From Bolinopsis microptera (taxonomy: Eukaryota > Ctenophora > Tentaculata > Lobata > Bolinopsidae), in NCBI RefSeq assembly GCF_026151205.1, contig NC_087075.1, positions 6,404,858 through 6,468,857 of the forward strand: a DNA stretch of 64,000 bases. Reading direction: 5' to 3'. How positions within the stretch are numbered: position 1 is the first letter of the stretch; every line of letters starts with the position of its first letter. Below are positions 1-12,800 of this stretch, in pieces. Under the pieces are notes generated by a model. The model had not been told where the DNA came from. It searched no databases and saw only the letters and a program-made list of their open reading frames with translations. The translations under genes and the position numbers were made by a program.

Positions 1-131
1 CGTTTGGCTTGAAACTTTTATACAGCTGATGATCGTCGGCGTAACCCTGGATGGAGAAGTTCAAATCATGTGCTGCTGAGTACAAAGAGCGAATGTAGAT
101 GTTGAACAGGACCGGACCCAGCACAGAGCCC
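1..131 (-). pseudogene. LINE reverse transcriptase fragment
   Basis: Read on the minus strand, this stretch encodes the central part of a non-LTR retrotransposon reverse transcriptase: GSVLGPVLFNIYI, then a spacer, then the catalytic YADD motif followed by HQLYKS. This is the usual palm-domain order (PQGSxLGP...FxDD). The fragment runs off the left window edge. At the right it stops at a short duplication of 'cccagcacagagccctaac' (about 118-155). It is a truncated piece of an element that cannot be sized here. The family is probably CR1/L2/Rex-like, judging only from the motif context. Confidence 0.75.
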
Positions 132-453
132 TAACCCAGCACAGAGCCCTAACATTGGGCCCTAGCAAAAAATTAATTAATCAATGAATTAAAACATATA
201 ATATTGTACTTATAGAAAATATATCACTCTTAAGGCTCCTTCTCCGAGCTAATGACTCTAAAGTTCCTGATAACATGAACTTTGTCAGGCTCTGCTGTCC
301 TTTTATTGAGTAGTTGGTCGACAACTTTCTTTCTTGAAAATAAAACTGTTGTAATTTGTAACTCTTCTGGTAGTTGTTCTCAGATTTTGCCACCATAAGT
401 ATGAAAGTGATACAAAACTTAAACTAAAACTGAAATAACTTAATTTTGTGCAG

Positions 454-3169
454 ATATCAGAGAAATTGGATAACTTGCCTGCCAGACCTGACAAACCGTG
501 GACAAATCCTGGGGATAGAACTCGCAGAGCCAGTAGCACTCACCAGTTCAACGGTAACATATAATTGTATATAATGTAGTGTATGGTCTGTATACGTAAC
601 ACTGTAACGCTGTAACGCTGTAACGTTACTTATTCATGTTTTATGGGAAACCGTGGACAAATCCTGGGGATAGAACTCGCAGAGCCAGTAGCACTCACCA
701 GTTCAACGGTGAATTAGTGAAACACGTAACCATTTGGATTTTATTTTAAATTAGCTGATATCAAATTTAAAGCAATCAATAGATCTAAATAGTGCACTCG
801 GTAATTAAGTGATAGCCCCCAAAATGCCGAATTTCAATTGTGTTTTCAGCTGATCTCAAGTCAGAACTATTGGAAATGCAGGAGAAAAACCTGATATGGT
901 ACCCGATAATAACCCAGAACAGCAACCATTGGTACACCCCTAGTATCACCCCTGAAGCACTTCATAAGGTCAGATTATTACAGGATTGCTGTCTAAAGGT
1001 CCTGGTTTAAACCGGAACCTTCTACAATCCTCACAACCGGGGACGTTTATCTGTTCGACCCATATCTGTAATTCCTGGAATTTGTGTGCAATTCTGATCA
1101 AAATTACATGAGTTAGTCAAGGATTGCTTCTGATTTTGAGGAGATCTCATCTTGGAATTTCCGTAGGTGATGTCGTGTTATGCCCGAAAGAAGAAAGAGA
1201 AACTACATGAAACATTCGTGTCCCTCAAGATCAACTCCCGCGATCACTATTATCCATGTAACTTCCTCCAGCCTATTAAGTTTGATAACCTTGGGCTCCG
1301 TCAAAAGGACATATTACCCCAGGTGATTAAACCAATTAATAAAGATTTTATGTTGAGGAGTTGTATTTGTAAGATAGTAACAATATAAGTTTGTAAGATA
1401 GTCACAATATAAATTTTTATACGTTATTTTCGTCATGACATTTTTGTTGTGTCCGAAAATGTATTATGTCGTTCATGTTTGACATACATAACGAAGAATT
1501 ATAATTTTGTTCATTTAGTCCTGTTTTAATTGATTAGTTATTATACATGAGGGCAATAATTTCAGAATATTTATCATGAAGTTAAGGAAACAGTGGAGAT
1601 TTACAACATTAGGAAACAGCCAACTTATATTGGGAAGATTTCTGCTAGGGGGAACTTTATTGTCAAGAGTACACTTGTATCAAGAGGAAAATTTCTGAGC
1701 CAGGTAAAATAAGCTGGAAACTTGCCAAAATAAATTGTTTATTATTTTTCAGTTAATAGTTAATAGTACTCTGATCTCCTCGACCGAGAAGATTGCATAG
1801 ATCCAATGGATCCTTAGCTACTCCCTAGACTAGGTGACACTGGGATTCAAACCCTGAACCTTCTGCGCAGAAGGCGGATGCTCTAACTATCAGGCCACCT
1901 AGCCCCTTATTTTTGTAAAATATTTTGATAACAATTTAACTTACTAAAACTGCTAAAACGTACTAAAACTGCTAAAACGCATTCTAAATCAGAATTAACT
2001 AGGAAAATTTCACGAATCTATAGTACCCAAAAGAAGACCAGGAAAGATTCTGGGATGAAAAATGCTTAATTATATCTGACAACATGTTCAGGTGGAACTG
2101 GCAATTCACTGCAACATAAAGCTGCCCCCAATAAACACGGTGATAGACCTCACTAAAAACATGTCCATCAAATATGCACAAGTAAGTTACATTTTTTCTT
2201 AAAATGGTTATTTTTGGGACCTTTTTAAGAATAAATTATAAAATTCACTTGTTAATATATCTAACTAATTCTAGATTTCTATTAAATAGAACCTGCAAAA
2301 TCATGCACATATTTGGTGAAAGTTTGGTTCAATCATGCCCAATCACCTTAAACCATGCCCAAACCCGAATATATCACCAAGTTACACTCCCTCAGACGAT
2401 ATACAAGAAGATGAAGTTTTCGACCCCTCCTGTATTCAACGTTAACGACAGACCTATCCGGATGAATGGACAAATAATCGTGTACAGCGAGCTGCGGCCT
2501 ATTAATGATATCTACGACAACTGTTCTCATCTCCAAACCTTCTTGTATGCTAAACATCTGATTGCAGTCGCAGGTAAATTCCATTGATATGCAAAAACAG
2601 CATAATGTGAGGTGATAGTGATAGTGCATGATCATTGAGCCAAGGGTAAGGTACACGAACTACAATATTCCAGTGCAGTGCAGCTTAACATTGCCTTTAA
2701 ATGGAAAACAGATTACATACCATTGTAACAAAGAGTATTAATTAATGTGACTATCATATTACAAAATTCTCATTTCATAAAGTAATGAAAAAGTCAAAGT
2801 TCGATTAATCTTAAATTTTTACCTCAAATACGTGATCATTATGTTATTACAAAATTTATTAGGGTTTTTCCATTTCTCAATAGAAAAAGTCTCCATTTTA
2901 TGCCATTTTATGCTATTGGTCCCCCCCCCCCCCCATTTCAATATTACAAAATTCCCTGAATTTCAGAAACACCCGACTGCGTGATAATGATAACACCCAA
3001 CTCTCCCCTGACACGTGAATGGGGGGTGACGTGCAGGAAGCACCCAATGCAGCTTCACGCTCTGATATCCTGGAAGGATGCCTTCTTTAAATCAGCTACC
3101 AGTAACAGTAACAGTTATCATAAAGAACAGGGTCTGATTAATCAGAGGATTTCTGATCTAGTGGGGTAG
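454..3169 (+). CDS. Unrecognised multi-exon gene, 3' part
   Basis: Seven exons join in one phase: 454-553, 850-968 (the end may lie up to about 35 bases further right), 1167-1322, 1587-1703, 2092-2181, 2396-2573 and 2967-3169, ending in TAG. Each is bounded by AG and GT and stays open only in the frame demanded by its neighbour (phases 1,0,0,0,0,1). Upstream exons must lie left of the window or in 131-453. The product fragment is about 320 residues. It is soluble-looking, Lys/Asn/Ile rich, with no signal peptide or membrane segment in view. I see motifs such as RPDKPWTNPG and ITPNSPLTREWG but cannot assign a family; a cilium or sperm structural protein is only a guess. An AATAAA sequence lies directly after the stop codon at 3170. 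The next gene starts 540 bp downstream on the same strand. Confidence 0.72.
648..710 (+). repeat. Partial duplicate of the preceding exon
   Basis: These 63 bases repeat 493-555 exactly: the 3' two-thirds of the exon at 454-553 plus its GT donor. The copy has a usable donor (gtgaat) but no AG directly in front of it, so it probably cannot be spliced in as an exon. A run of 'gctgtaac' repeats separates the two copies. Confidence 0.85.
1830..1902 (-). repeat. tRNA-like SINE head or tRNA pseudogene
   Basis: On the minus strand a 73-nt tRNA-like fold is visible. A perfect 7-bp acceptor stem (CTAGGTG with CACCTAG) encloses an A-box-like GGCCTGATAGTTAGAGC and a B-box-like GGTTTGAATCC. The anticodon arm is CCTTC-TGCGCA-GAAGG with a 6-nt loop instead of 7, so this is not a normal tRNA. 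Flanking sequence to about 1770 may be the body of a short SINE. Confidence 0.6.
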
Positions 3170-3708
3170 AATAAAAGATGTCTTGACTCTGTGGAATTAC
3201 GTTAACAAAGTCAAGATGACACGTGATACTCACGTAGTCAGTAACAAATCTACACAGTAAGACGGTGATCATTATTCAGAATTTATTTAAAGGTACCACT
3301 ATTTTAATAAGAACCGAGATGTCCCCACTTGCACTTAATTGGAGCTGATAACAGAGTAAAATGACCCCTTTTTTTACAATGATGTTGAAATTCATATGTG
3401 ACAGTTCTGTGCTGTTAATATCAGTCTTAAGCAATGTGACGAGAATTTGTTTTGTATCATAAAGAGGACCAATTCTCTACAAATTATTTTATCATTTGAA
3501 TGATGTTAATTTTATTTATATTTTGATTTATATTTCATTCATTTTTATCTTGCATTCTGACTGCTTATACACCTTATGTTGCAAAAACAACCCTCGATTT
3601 AAATACAATTAAAATATTATCAACCATTAAATATTTGCATGATAATTCCACTTAGAAGTTTGCTTTAGAAGATAAACTTTAAATTAAACCACCTTAGAGT
3701 AACATGAC
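3170..3708. other. Intergenic region, presumed ATP9 promoter
   Basis: This 540-bp stretch lies between the stop of the upstream gene and the ATP9 start. It holds the AATAAA of the upstream gene at its left edge. The rest is AT-rich and I see no TATA box or other site that I would defend. Confidence 0.4.
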
Positions 3709-6700
3709 ATGGTTGAAGTTGTCATTGCGTTGGAGCCGTATGAGCGCGGCGGCTCAGTGCTAGGTAACGGTACCGACTCTAACACAAGGAACAGAAGTTC
3801 GGCTACTCCACTTCTCGATAAGGACTCTGATAGGTTAGTTTTCAATCCTCATTACTTTATTTAATACTAAGTCAATACTCATTACCGTACTTTGTTTAAT
3901 TAATTATGTAATATTCTGCTGTTGGAGTGATCATTGGTTGAGCACATTAAGCCCCGTATTAGTATGAACAGTATTACACTGAATTCAAGGAGGAATATAA
4001 AATATCGAATCTAAGTCCATTGTTAGCATTAATTCCTTATATAATATAATATAGAATTCTAAAGAATTCAAACCAGCTCGCAACGTATCAAAATATGTAC
4101 AAGTTCTGTGAGTTATGCCAGCAATCTAATATTATTATATAATATAATATACCAGTAACTGGTTACTGGTTACTGGTTACTGGTTACTGTTTACTGGTTA
4201 CTGGTTACTGGTTACTGGTATCCAGTTGAACAAGTAACTGTACTGGTTACTGGTTACTGTTAACTGGTCACCAGTTGAACAAGTAACTGTACTGGTAACT
4301 GGTAATTGGTAACTGGTAACCAGTTGATCAAGTAACTGTACTGGTTACTGGTAACTGGTTACTGGTTGAACAAGTAACTGTACTGGTAACTGGTAATTGG
4401 TAACTGGTAACCAGTTGATCAAGTAACTGTACTGGTTACTGGTTACTGGTTACTGGTTACTGGTTACTGGTTACTGGTTACTGGTAACCAGTTGATCAAG
4501 TAACTGTACTGGTTACTGGTAACTGGTTACTGTTAACTGGTAACTGTACAGGGTAGGTTTTAAGATGGGTTTGTGCAGCGTCCCAACCCAACCGAGCTGT
4601 TGTTTTCTTGTTTTTAGTTTTTGTGATGTAATATATTTTTTTCGCTACTACAAAAGTTTTACTCATATTTCAGCTGAAATAACTAATACGTCATGCATGT
4701 GCTTCTCCAATAATGGATGTTTGTGTCACCGACCGTATTACTTTATTAGTCATGATTACGACTGATTTTGTTCTTGAAACTAATTTTGTCATTGGGCAGC
4801 ATCCAGTTCATAAATTATTTTTCCGGAATTTGTATCAGAATTTGTAAATGTAATATATATCTCCAAGATCACCTACACTTATAAATATGAGTCTAGCATT
4901 CAATTAAAACTATTATGATTCCTAATTTACTAACCATTAAATATCTGTTCAGGATGTCTAGAGTTATAGTAAAGAATCTCCCTAAGACAATCACAGTCGA
5001 TCGTCTCATAAAGCACTTTTCTTCCCATGGGACTGTAACTGATGTCAAACTCATGAAGACAAAAGATGGTGTGTTTCGCAAATTCGCATTCGTTGGTTTT
5101 CAGAACGATGATGAAAGTCACAAAGCAATGGGGTTTTTTAATAAAACTTTTATCGATTCCTCAAAAATTGTTGTAGAAAGTGCCATCCCCTTTGGAGATG
5201 GGAATCTTGCTAGACCTTGGAGTAAGTACTCGGCAGGTAGCAGCGCCAATGATGCAAATCAAGGTAGCACTGCGATCGAAAAAAAGAGAAAGAAACTCAA
5301 GTCTGGCAATGAAAGTGACTCGGAGGATGAAGAATTTCAGGAATTTTTGGACGTTCACAAAAAAGATCGAACTATTTGGGGTAACGATGAAACAGTTATG
5401 TCTGGGAAGAAAAGGAATGTCGACGAAGCAGTTTCAGACTCCTCCAGTGATGAAGAATACGACCAAGAAGTTACAGGCTCTTCCAACAAGATTAAAAAAT
5501 TAGAGCCTTCAAAAGTCCCAACAACAGATGAAGTCAGTGGTCCAGAAATACCATCCCATCGCTACACCGTGGTGCTGAAGGGGATCCCATTTGCTGCCAC
5601 TGAGGCTGATATCAAAAAGTTCTTCCATCCCCTAGCATACAGAACAGTCAGGATGACTCTAGACAAAAAGGGTAGACCTTCTGGAAAATGTTTTGTTGAC
5701 TTCAAATCGGAATCAGATCTGCGCAAGTCTTTAAAATACAACAAGAAGTACATGGGTCCTAGATATGTTGAGGTATTCAGGGATACTGGAACCAAAGCTG
5801 AGAAAGATGGTGTTCCCCAGAATCAGCGAAAAAACTTTACATTCAGTTCCAATCTACCCGATGAGTCTAAAGATTCTGCAGACTCAGGGTGCTTGTTTGT
5901 CAGAAACTTACCTTATGAATGCACTGATGAACAACTGAAATCTCACTTTGAAAAGATTGGTCCTGTATCAGTTATTGATTTACCTCTGACAAAGAATAAC
6001 AAAACAAAAGGTTTCGCTTATGTGACATTCCTTTTCCCAGAACATGCCATAAAAGCAACGAATGAATTAACTTTTAAACCATTTCAAGGCAGACTCATTC
6101 ACATAATCCCTAGTAATAAAGTTGATGAAGAAGGTAATGAAGACGACAGCACTGATTTTAAGAAAAAGAAGCTGAAGAAACAAAAACAGTCGTTGCAAGA
6201 CGGAAAGTGCTGGAACACTCTTTTCTTGAACCAGAACGCAGTTTCAGAGTACTTAGCTCACCGGTTGAAAGTCTCTAAAAGCGATGTCCTAGATCCGAAC
6301 AGTGAAAATTCCGCAATTCAACTAGCTCTGGGAGAAACTCAACTTTTACAAGAAATTAAAGAATTCTTAACAAATGAGGGTGTCATCCTGGACGCTTTTA
6401 CAAGTTCAAAACGCAGTAAGAGGATAATCGTCTGCAAGAACATTCCATTCGGTACACAAGAACGTGAACTTAATGAGCTCTTCAGTGAACACGGTAGTAT
6501 AGGCCGACTAGTTCTACCCCCTACTGGTACCATTGCTCTTATAGAATATCTCGATCCTTCAGAAGCAATGAAAGCTTACAAAAAACTATCCTACTCCAAG
6601 TTCAAGCATATTCCTTTGTACTTAGAATGGGCACCCGAGGAAACCTTTTCAGAACAGTTCAAACCATCCGACAAAAAAGTGTATAAAACAGTTGATGAGG

Positions 6701-9700
6701 ATCTTGAAAATATGGAACATGCTACGCTCTTTGTCAAAAACTTAAACTTTGATACGACCGAGGCACAGCTGAAAGCTTTCTTCGAGAAGAGTGGCAGTGT
6801 CACAAGTGTTTCCATTGCGAAGAAGCCAAGTCCTAAATCAGCAAATGGTTTCTTGTCAAGAGGCTATGGCTTTGTTGAATTTGGTTCTAAGGAATCAGCT
6901 AAGGATGCCATGAAAAAGTTAAATGGTAAGCTCCTTCAGGATTATGCGGTAGAGTTAAAACTTTCTGAGAAGCAAATATCGAAAGTACCTGAAACTGTAG
7001 AAAAGGCACGTAACCTCAAAGAGGCTTCAGCAAAACTCCTCATTAAAAACATTCCGTTCGAAACCACAAGGAAAGATCTCCGCAAACTATTCAGTGCCTT
7101 TGGTGACATTAAGCATATTCGCCTACCTAAAAAGCTGGCAGGAACTGGAGACCACCGTGGATTTGCTTTTGTGGAATTCTCATCCATCGCAGAGGCTCGC
7201 AAAGCATTCGAAGCAACCGGTGACAGCACTCATATCTACGGTAGAAGGCTTGTGGTAGAATGGGCTAAGGAGGACGCTACTGTTGCTGAGATGAGAGAGA
7301 AAACTGCAGAAGTGTTTGTTCCGACAGAGGTGGAAAAGAAGAAGAAAACTGTTCAAGGATTGGAGATATCGTGAAAACACAAAATCTTTTTCAGATGGAA
7401 TTTTAACAATCGAAAATGTATGAATTTTCTTTTAATGGAGTTAATTGGAATTTTAGGCCTTTACAGCTTTTCAATGATAGTTGATTTCATATTTTAGGGA
7501 CACTTTTTAGAGGGAGATTTAAGTTATTTTATGATCATCTCTGCAAGCAGTTTTTACTTTAATTTATTGACATTGTCTCAGCTTTACAAAACTTACTGCT
7601 TATCATTGATTCTATCAACTCAATTACATAATATTCGCTTGCTAAATGAGAAAGTGTAGTTACCGAGTAGTAAATGATGGATAATTCTAAAATTTAAAAA
7701 TATCAATCTTATCAGCATTCGCTTTAATGGATCTGACTTAGTGACAAATATCATTCTCTGAGTGAAACAATTCGTGCATAATCATTACCGTACATAATTA
7801 TAACTGTGGATAATTTTAAGTTAACCGTTTTGATGATAACCTAAAATTGAAGCAAGTACTGACAGAATGACTCCAAGTTCAATACAAATCAGATGATGGT
7901 GAATGTAACTACACTTTTTCTTCCAGCGACGACTCATTCGACGAGGTTATCTACCAGATACAAGCTAGAAATAAGAAATACCAGCACAAGAACCAGTACT
8001 CCAAGCCCGGCATGTCTTGCACTCAGAGGTAGTGAATTAGTGATCATTAGTGATCATTAGTGACCATTAGTGATCATTGTTATGATTTCTCTTGCTGATT
8101 CTGTGTGAATTTTTCTTTGTCTTTGTTGATTTCCGCCATTTCATAAACAAATAATACGTCATAGATGATAATTTGCTGGAAACCTTCTAAAAGAATTCAC
8201 ATTGAATTAATTTTTCGGTTTGTTATTTTCTTTCTATTCCTATAATATCTCACTGCTGATTTCTAAGCATAAATGCAATATTTGAAAGTTATAAGCTTGT
8301 TACCATCATGTCAGTTCTATCGTCAGTTTCTTAAATCTTTCAACAGGACGAGACATGCAATGCAATTGTTGTGTCATTTATTTCCATACATAATCAATTA
8401 ACTTTATACATTATAAATAGGTAAAAAACGTTACCATTTTTATCACGTCATACCCGATTAATTATTTCTCACTTCTACTCATGAAGATAACTGTTGCTGG
8501 CTGATGAGGAAATATGAGCTGTGTAAACAAGTGTTGCATGTTGGGCTCTTAGCATAAATAGAGAACTGGTTTGCATGGTTCATTTCTCCTGTATCATGTT
8601 GTTCTTTGTTGTTCAGTGATTAATCAAGATATTCGACGAACCGGGTCATTAAAATTCATGGACACCACCCTTTGCCTTTTGTGAGTTCTTTAGATTGTAT
8701 CAATTGCTGCCATTATTTTGTTAAAAAATCTACGGCAGCAATGTTGAATATGTACACACTATACAGTATACACTATACACTATACACTATACACTATACA
8801 CTATACACTATACACTATACACTATACAGCAGTCGTAAGTTATTACATACCTCTTAATCTATTCAATAAAATAATACACAATATTACTGTATTACTTAAA
8901 TCTTACTTAGGGGTCGTTCACATATTGCGTAATCAGTCGAGGGGGGCCGGGGGGGGGGGGGGTTCTAAATGATTACGCTAGTGTAATTTTGACACAAAAG
9001 AGCAAAAGCTATGTGTAAAACTGATTACGGAGGGGGAGGGTGGGGGTTAAAAATCGGCCAAAAATTGATTACGTAATATTATGTGAACGACCCCTTATTC
9101 AGTAAATTATGGGTATAATCTACAGAGTTATGCTGAATTGCATTCCTTTGCACAAAGAAGGGGGTTATGTAATGTTAGGAGTATATTGTAATTTGTATGC
9201 AAACAATAGAGGCTTTAGCCCACTTACATTGTACATTGCATTGTACATTGTACATTGTACATTGCTCCTGTACAGTGTACACATTGAACATGTTTGTTGT
9301 GTTACTGTTTACTTTTGTGAGTGTGTATTTTGTTTTGTTTATGCTGACTATAATAAATGATGAACTGTGTGATCTGCGGGAACTGTGTGAACTGTGTAAT
9401 CTGTGTGAACTGTGAACTGTGAAGATGTCCTCTTTAACAAATGAAATCAATTCATACAGTATAATATCATTATTAAATCTAAGACTATATTTTAGATTAA
9501 TGCCCCCATCGTTTCTAAGGTAAAACCTGACATAACATTAGCAACAACTGCAGTTGTGATAGTGAATTTATTTTCCAAAATTATTAAAAATTTTTAAGTT
9601 TGAAACAGCCTCTTTATTAACTTAAAAAGATATCTAACACGTTTAAGTAAAGTTTTCATATAGTTTTCAGTTCTTTACAGCTATACCACGTGACCAGTGA

Positions 9701-9874
9701 CCACGTGACCAGTAACGTTTCTTTATATTTTAACCATGTGACCAGTAACGTTTCTTTATATTTTAACCATGTGACCATTAATGATGAAACTTTTTCAGTT
9801 GCGGACAATGCCTGGGTAGTATGAACTGTTGTAAACCTCCTGAGCTATTGGAGAGGAAAGTCTTCCTTGGTCAG
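3709..9874 (+). CDS. ATP9: ATP9 exons 1-3: cytosolic N-terminus
   Basis: Exons 3709-3833 (phase 2 end), 7927-8028 (phase 2) and 9799-9874 (phase 0) encode about 101 residues. They hold an acidic [13 protein letters not shown] stretch and a Cys-rich [11 protein letters not shown] segment, then the LERKVFLGQ lead-in to the conserved core. The same order (acidic leader, Cys-rich patch, 'TVxLG') is found in animal ATP9 proteins. An overlapping frame from the ATG at 3704 stops quickly and is not used. Confidence 0.85.
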
Positions 9875-12800
9875 GTATATAATTTGGAATATAACTTATT
9901 TCTTAATACTTTATGGACATCTTGTTTTGTGTTGTACAGTTGTACTGTCAGTACATCATGTATCTAGTTTTCTGCTTTAGTTTTATTTGCATAAGCGTGA
10001 ATCAATAGAACATTTTTATCGCTAATTAGAAAAATCTGAATTATTTAAAACTAGACAATAAACTAAAACTATAATAATCCTATATGATATATAAACATCC
10101 TATATTAGGGGGGGGTCCACGTTAAAAAAGTTAAATTCTAAGATCGAGATTTTGGAATTTAACATTAATTACTTTAACTTTTTTAACTTTTTTAACATAA
10201 ATTAAAAATCAGATTTTGGCTGACTAATCGGTTCAAATTTTAACATAATTACCCAAATTAAACTCAATTATGAGTGTTGGCCTTTAGTACTAGTAGTACC
10301 TCGCTCTTGCAATTGTTTTCTGTAGTTGTAACTGATTTGATAACTCTACAAAAAAAAACACCTTGTATCTATATATATACACATAATTGTATAATTTACT
10401 AATATAATCATTCATATAATACGAAAAAAGAATATGGCTTGGCGGAAGGGTTATGGAAAGTCTCACATACGACAGATGTTTACGTTGCAATTTAGCGAAG
10501 GCATCAGGAGAGTCGCTCATTCGCTTGAAGGGTTCCTGTAGCTGTAATCCCTGTACCCGAACCATCTACTGAGGACACATCATCAGGTATTGATACTCCG
10601 GAGCTTCCTCCAGCTGTAATCCCTGTACCCGAACCATCTACTGAGGACGTATCAGTTGTTGTCAACACTTCAAAAAGGGCTGCTGATTCATCAAAACCTA
10701 GAACTCAATATGATTCTGAAGACGAATCATCTGCTGATGTTATCACTACTGCGATAATAACAATCAACTCATTCAAGAGGAGAGCTGTCCCTACTTTTAG
10801 GATTCCAAAGATTAAGAAACCGACGGTGCAAAGCAAATTGACGATTATGGATAAATCTTCATCGACGGGTCTGAAGAAGAAGGAGCATTTGCAGGCTAAC
10901 ACTGATAATTTAACCACGAGAACTCCCACAGTAGACAATTCTAAATTCACAATTGGACGACCAATTGATGTTGATAAGATAAACAGCAGCAAGAAAGTGT
11001 TAAATTCAAAGAAGGAAACAGCACTTAACACTCCGGTGAAGTAGAAAGTATACCTAACCCACCACCTCCGGTAAGATTTTTGGACTGTGACTTTGGTGAA
11101 CTTTCTTTTGATGAAATCTACCGCGAGCTTGACTTTAACATGAAACACCCGGGGGGCCGTTCAACGTCATATTTTGGCTCGGTACCTTACAGTTATGGCA
11201 GAACCAACCACCGTGCATCCCATGATAAGCCCTTGCCACCTGTCCTACAGCGCATTTTTGATTGTTTGCATAAATCCGATCCTGACATTACTCCCACGAA
11301 CTACACCTGCCTCTGTACTTACTATAAGGACGGGTCAGTTGGTATTCCATTGCATAGTGACAGCGAATCTAGCATTGTAGAAGATAGTCTGATTTACACT
11401 GCATCATTTGGCTCTACCAGAATTATGAGAATGTCAACGTCGACAGGCCCTTTCGTTGAGCATAACATCCCGCTTGAGCACGGCTCTGTCTTTGCAATGT
11501 CTCGATCTGATCAGAACCACTGGCAGCACGGCATTGAACGTGATCCTATGTTAAGGCAGCCACGAATCTCGCTCACTCTTCGCAAGTTGAAACAGCCTGA
11601 TCCCACGGCCTTGCCAGCACCTGCAGCCCCTACTCGGGTCCCGCCTGTTGCACCACCTACACAGATACAGTCACCAACGTCCCGTCACTCCAGAGTCCTC
11701 TTTATTCACGACTCAATACACCGAGAAACACCAGAATGGCTGTTCGACCAGATACCTGGCCACCGATGTCAAAAGCGCCTTAACTATCAACTAGTGAACT
11801 CACTGGAACATCAACATGAGTTCAAACATTCTAAAGCAGTCGTACTTTCCTGCGGCATTAATGACCTAGCTAGGTATGGGCAGTCGGCCAGGAGTCTTGC
11901 GGACAATTTCTGTCCCCGTTTTATAGACTCTTGTAACAATAACAAGAATACCGAGTTTATGTTTTGTGCTTTATCTATGACTAAATTTAACTGGTTGAAT
12001 GCAGAGATTGACGCTTTTAATATCATAATGTTGAACCTGGCTAAGGATATTCCAAATCTGAGTTTTTTCGATGCCCATGCCGTGATCAAGCGTGTTAACT
12101 CATACTACGTATGGGACCGCAACGACAGACATGGCATCCACTTATATCACGAGGTGCAAAGGGTAGTGGCACATGAACTTGTTAACTGCGTTGGCAAGTT
12201 ATGTGGATCTGAACAGAGACGTCACAGGAACTGTGAGTGGCTCTATCACCACAAGCCTAACAGTCTCTCCAGATATAACCGAAGCTGAGCGCTTTACAAA
12301 TCATTGATACCATTCTGATTAAAAAATACGATTCAATTTTTTCTCAACTTCCAGTCCACCTTTAACAGATCGTTACCAAGATAGATCATATAATGAAATG
12401 ATCTGATTGGTGGAATTTTTCTCATTATCTGATAAGCTCATCCATTATCAGTATCTCTTATCACCCGATCGCACACAAAACATCTTACTCTACAAATCTG
12501 TATCATCCTAAATCAATGAGATTTCATAACTCTATACAACATTCAAAATTCACATACAAATCTATAAATAATCAAGTGCGCTCTCTTCAGTATTACTCAA
12601 GTTCAGTGCGATAGTCCCTTATTACGTAAACGCTACAAACAAATCAAATACAAATAACACCTCACAAAACTACACAACACAAAAGCAACCACTTTATTCG
12701 ATTTCTATTTTTTAGCCAAATCAGTTATTTAAATCATACTGATAAGGCCCTAGATAAGGACACTTTATTTCACTTAATTATCCGATTTTAGCTTAAAATA

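Noticed and set aside
1830-1902. A functional tRNA gene on the minus strand
   Set aside because: The anticodon loop has six bases and the B box is off consensus; a SINE head or pseudogene fits better.
4565-4765. 66-residue frame upstream of RBM19
   Set aside because: No start context or similarity, and low-complexity hydrophobic composition.
8672-8857. 61-residue frame with Tyr-Thr-Leu repeats
   Set aside because: Generated by the ACTATAC microsatellite.
10525-11080. Two successive shifts of the same direction in LINE A ORF1 as programmed frameshifting
   Set aside because: No slippery heptamer or downstream structure that I can point to at either joint; indels in a decaying copy explain it.
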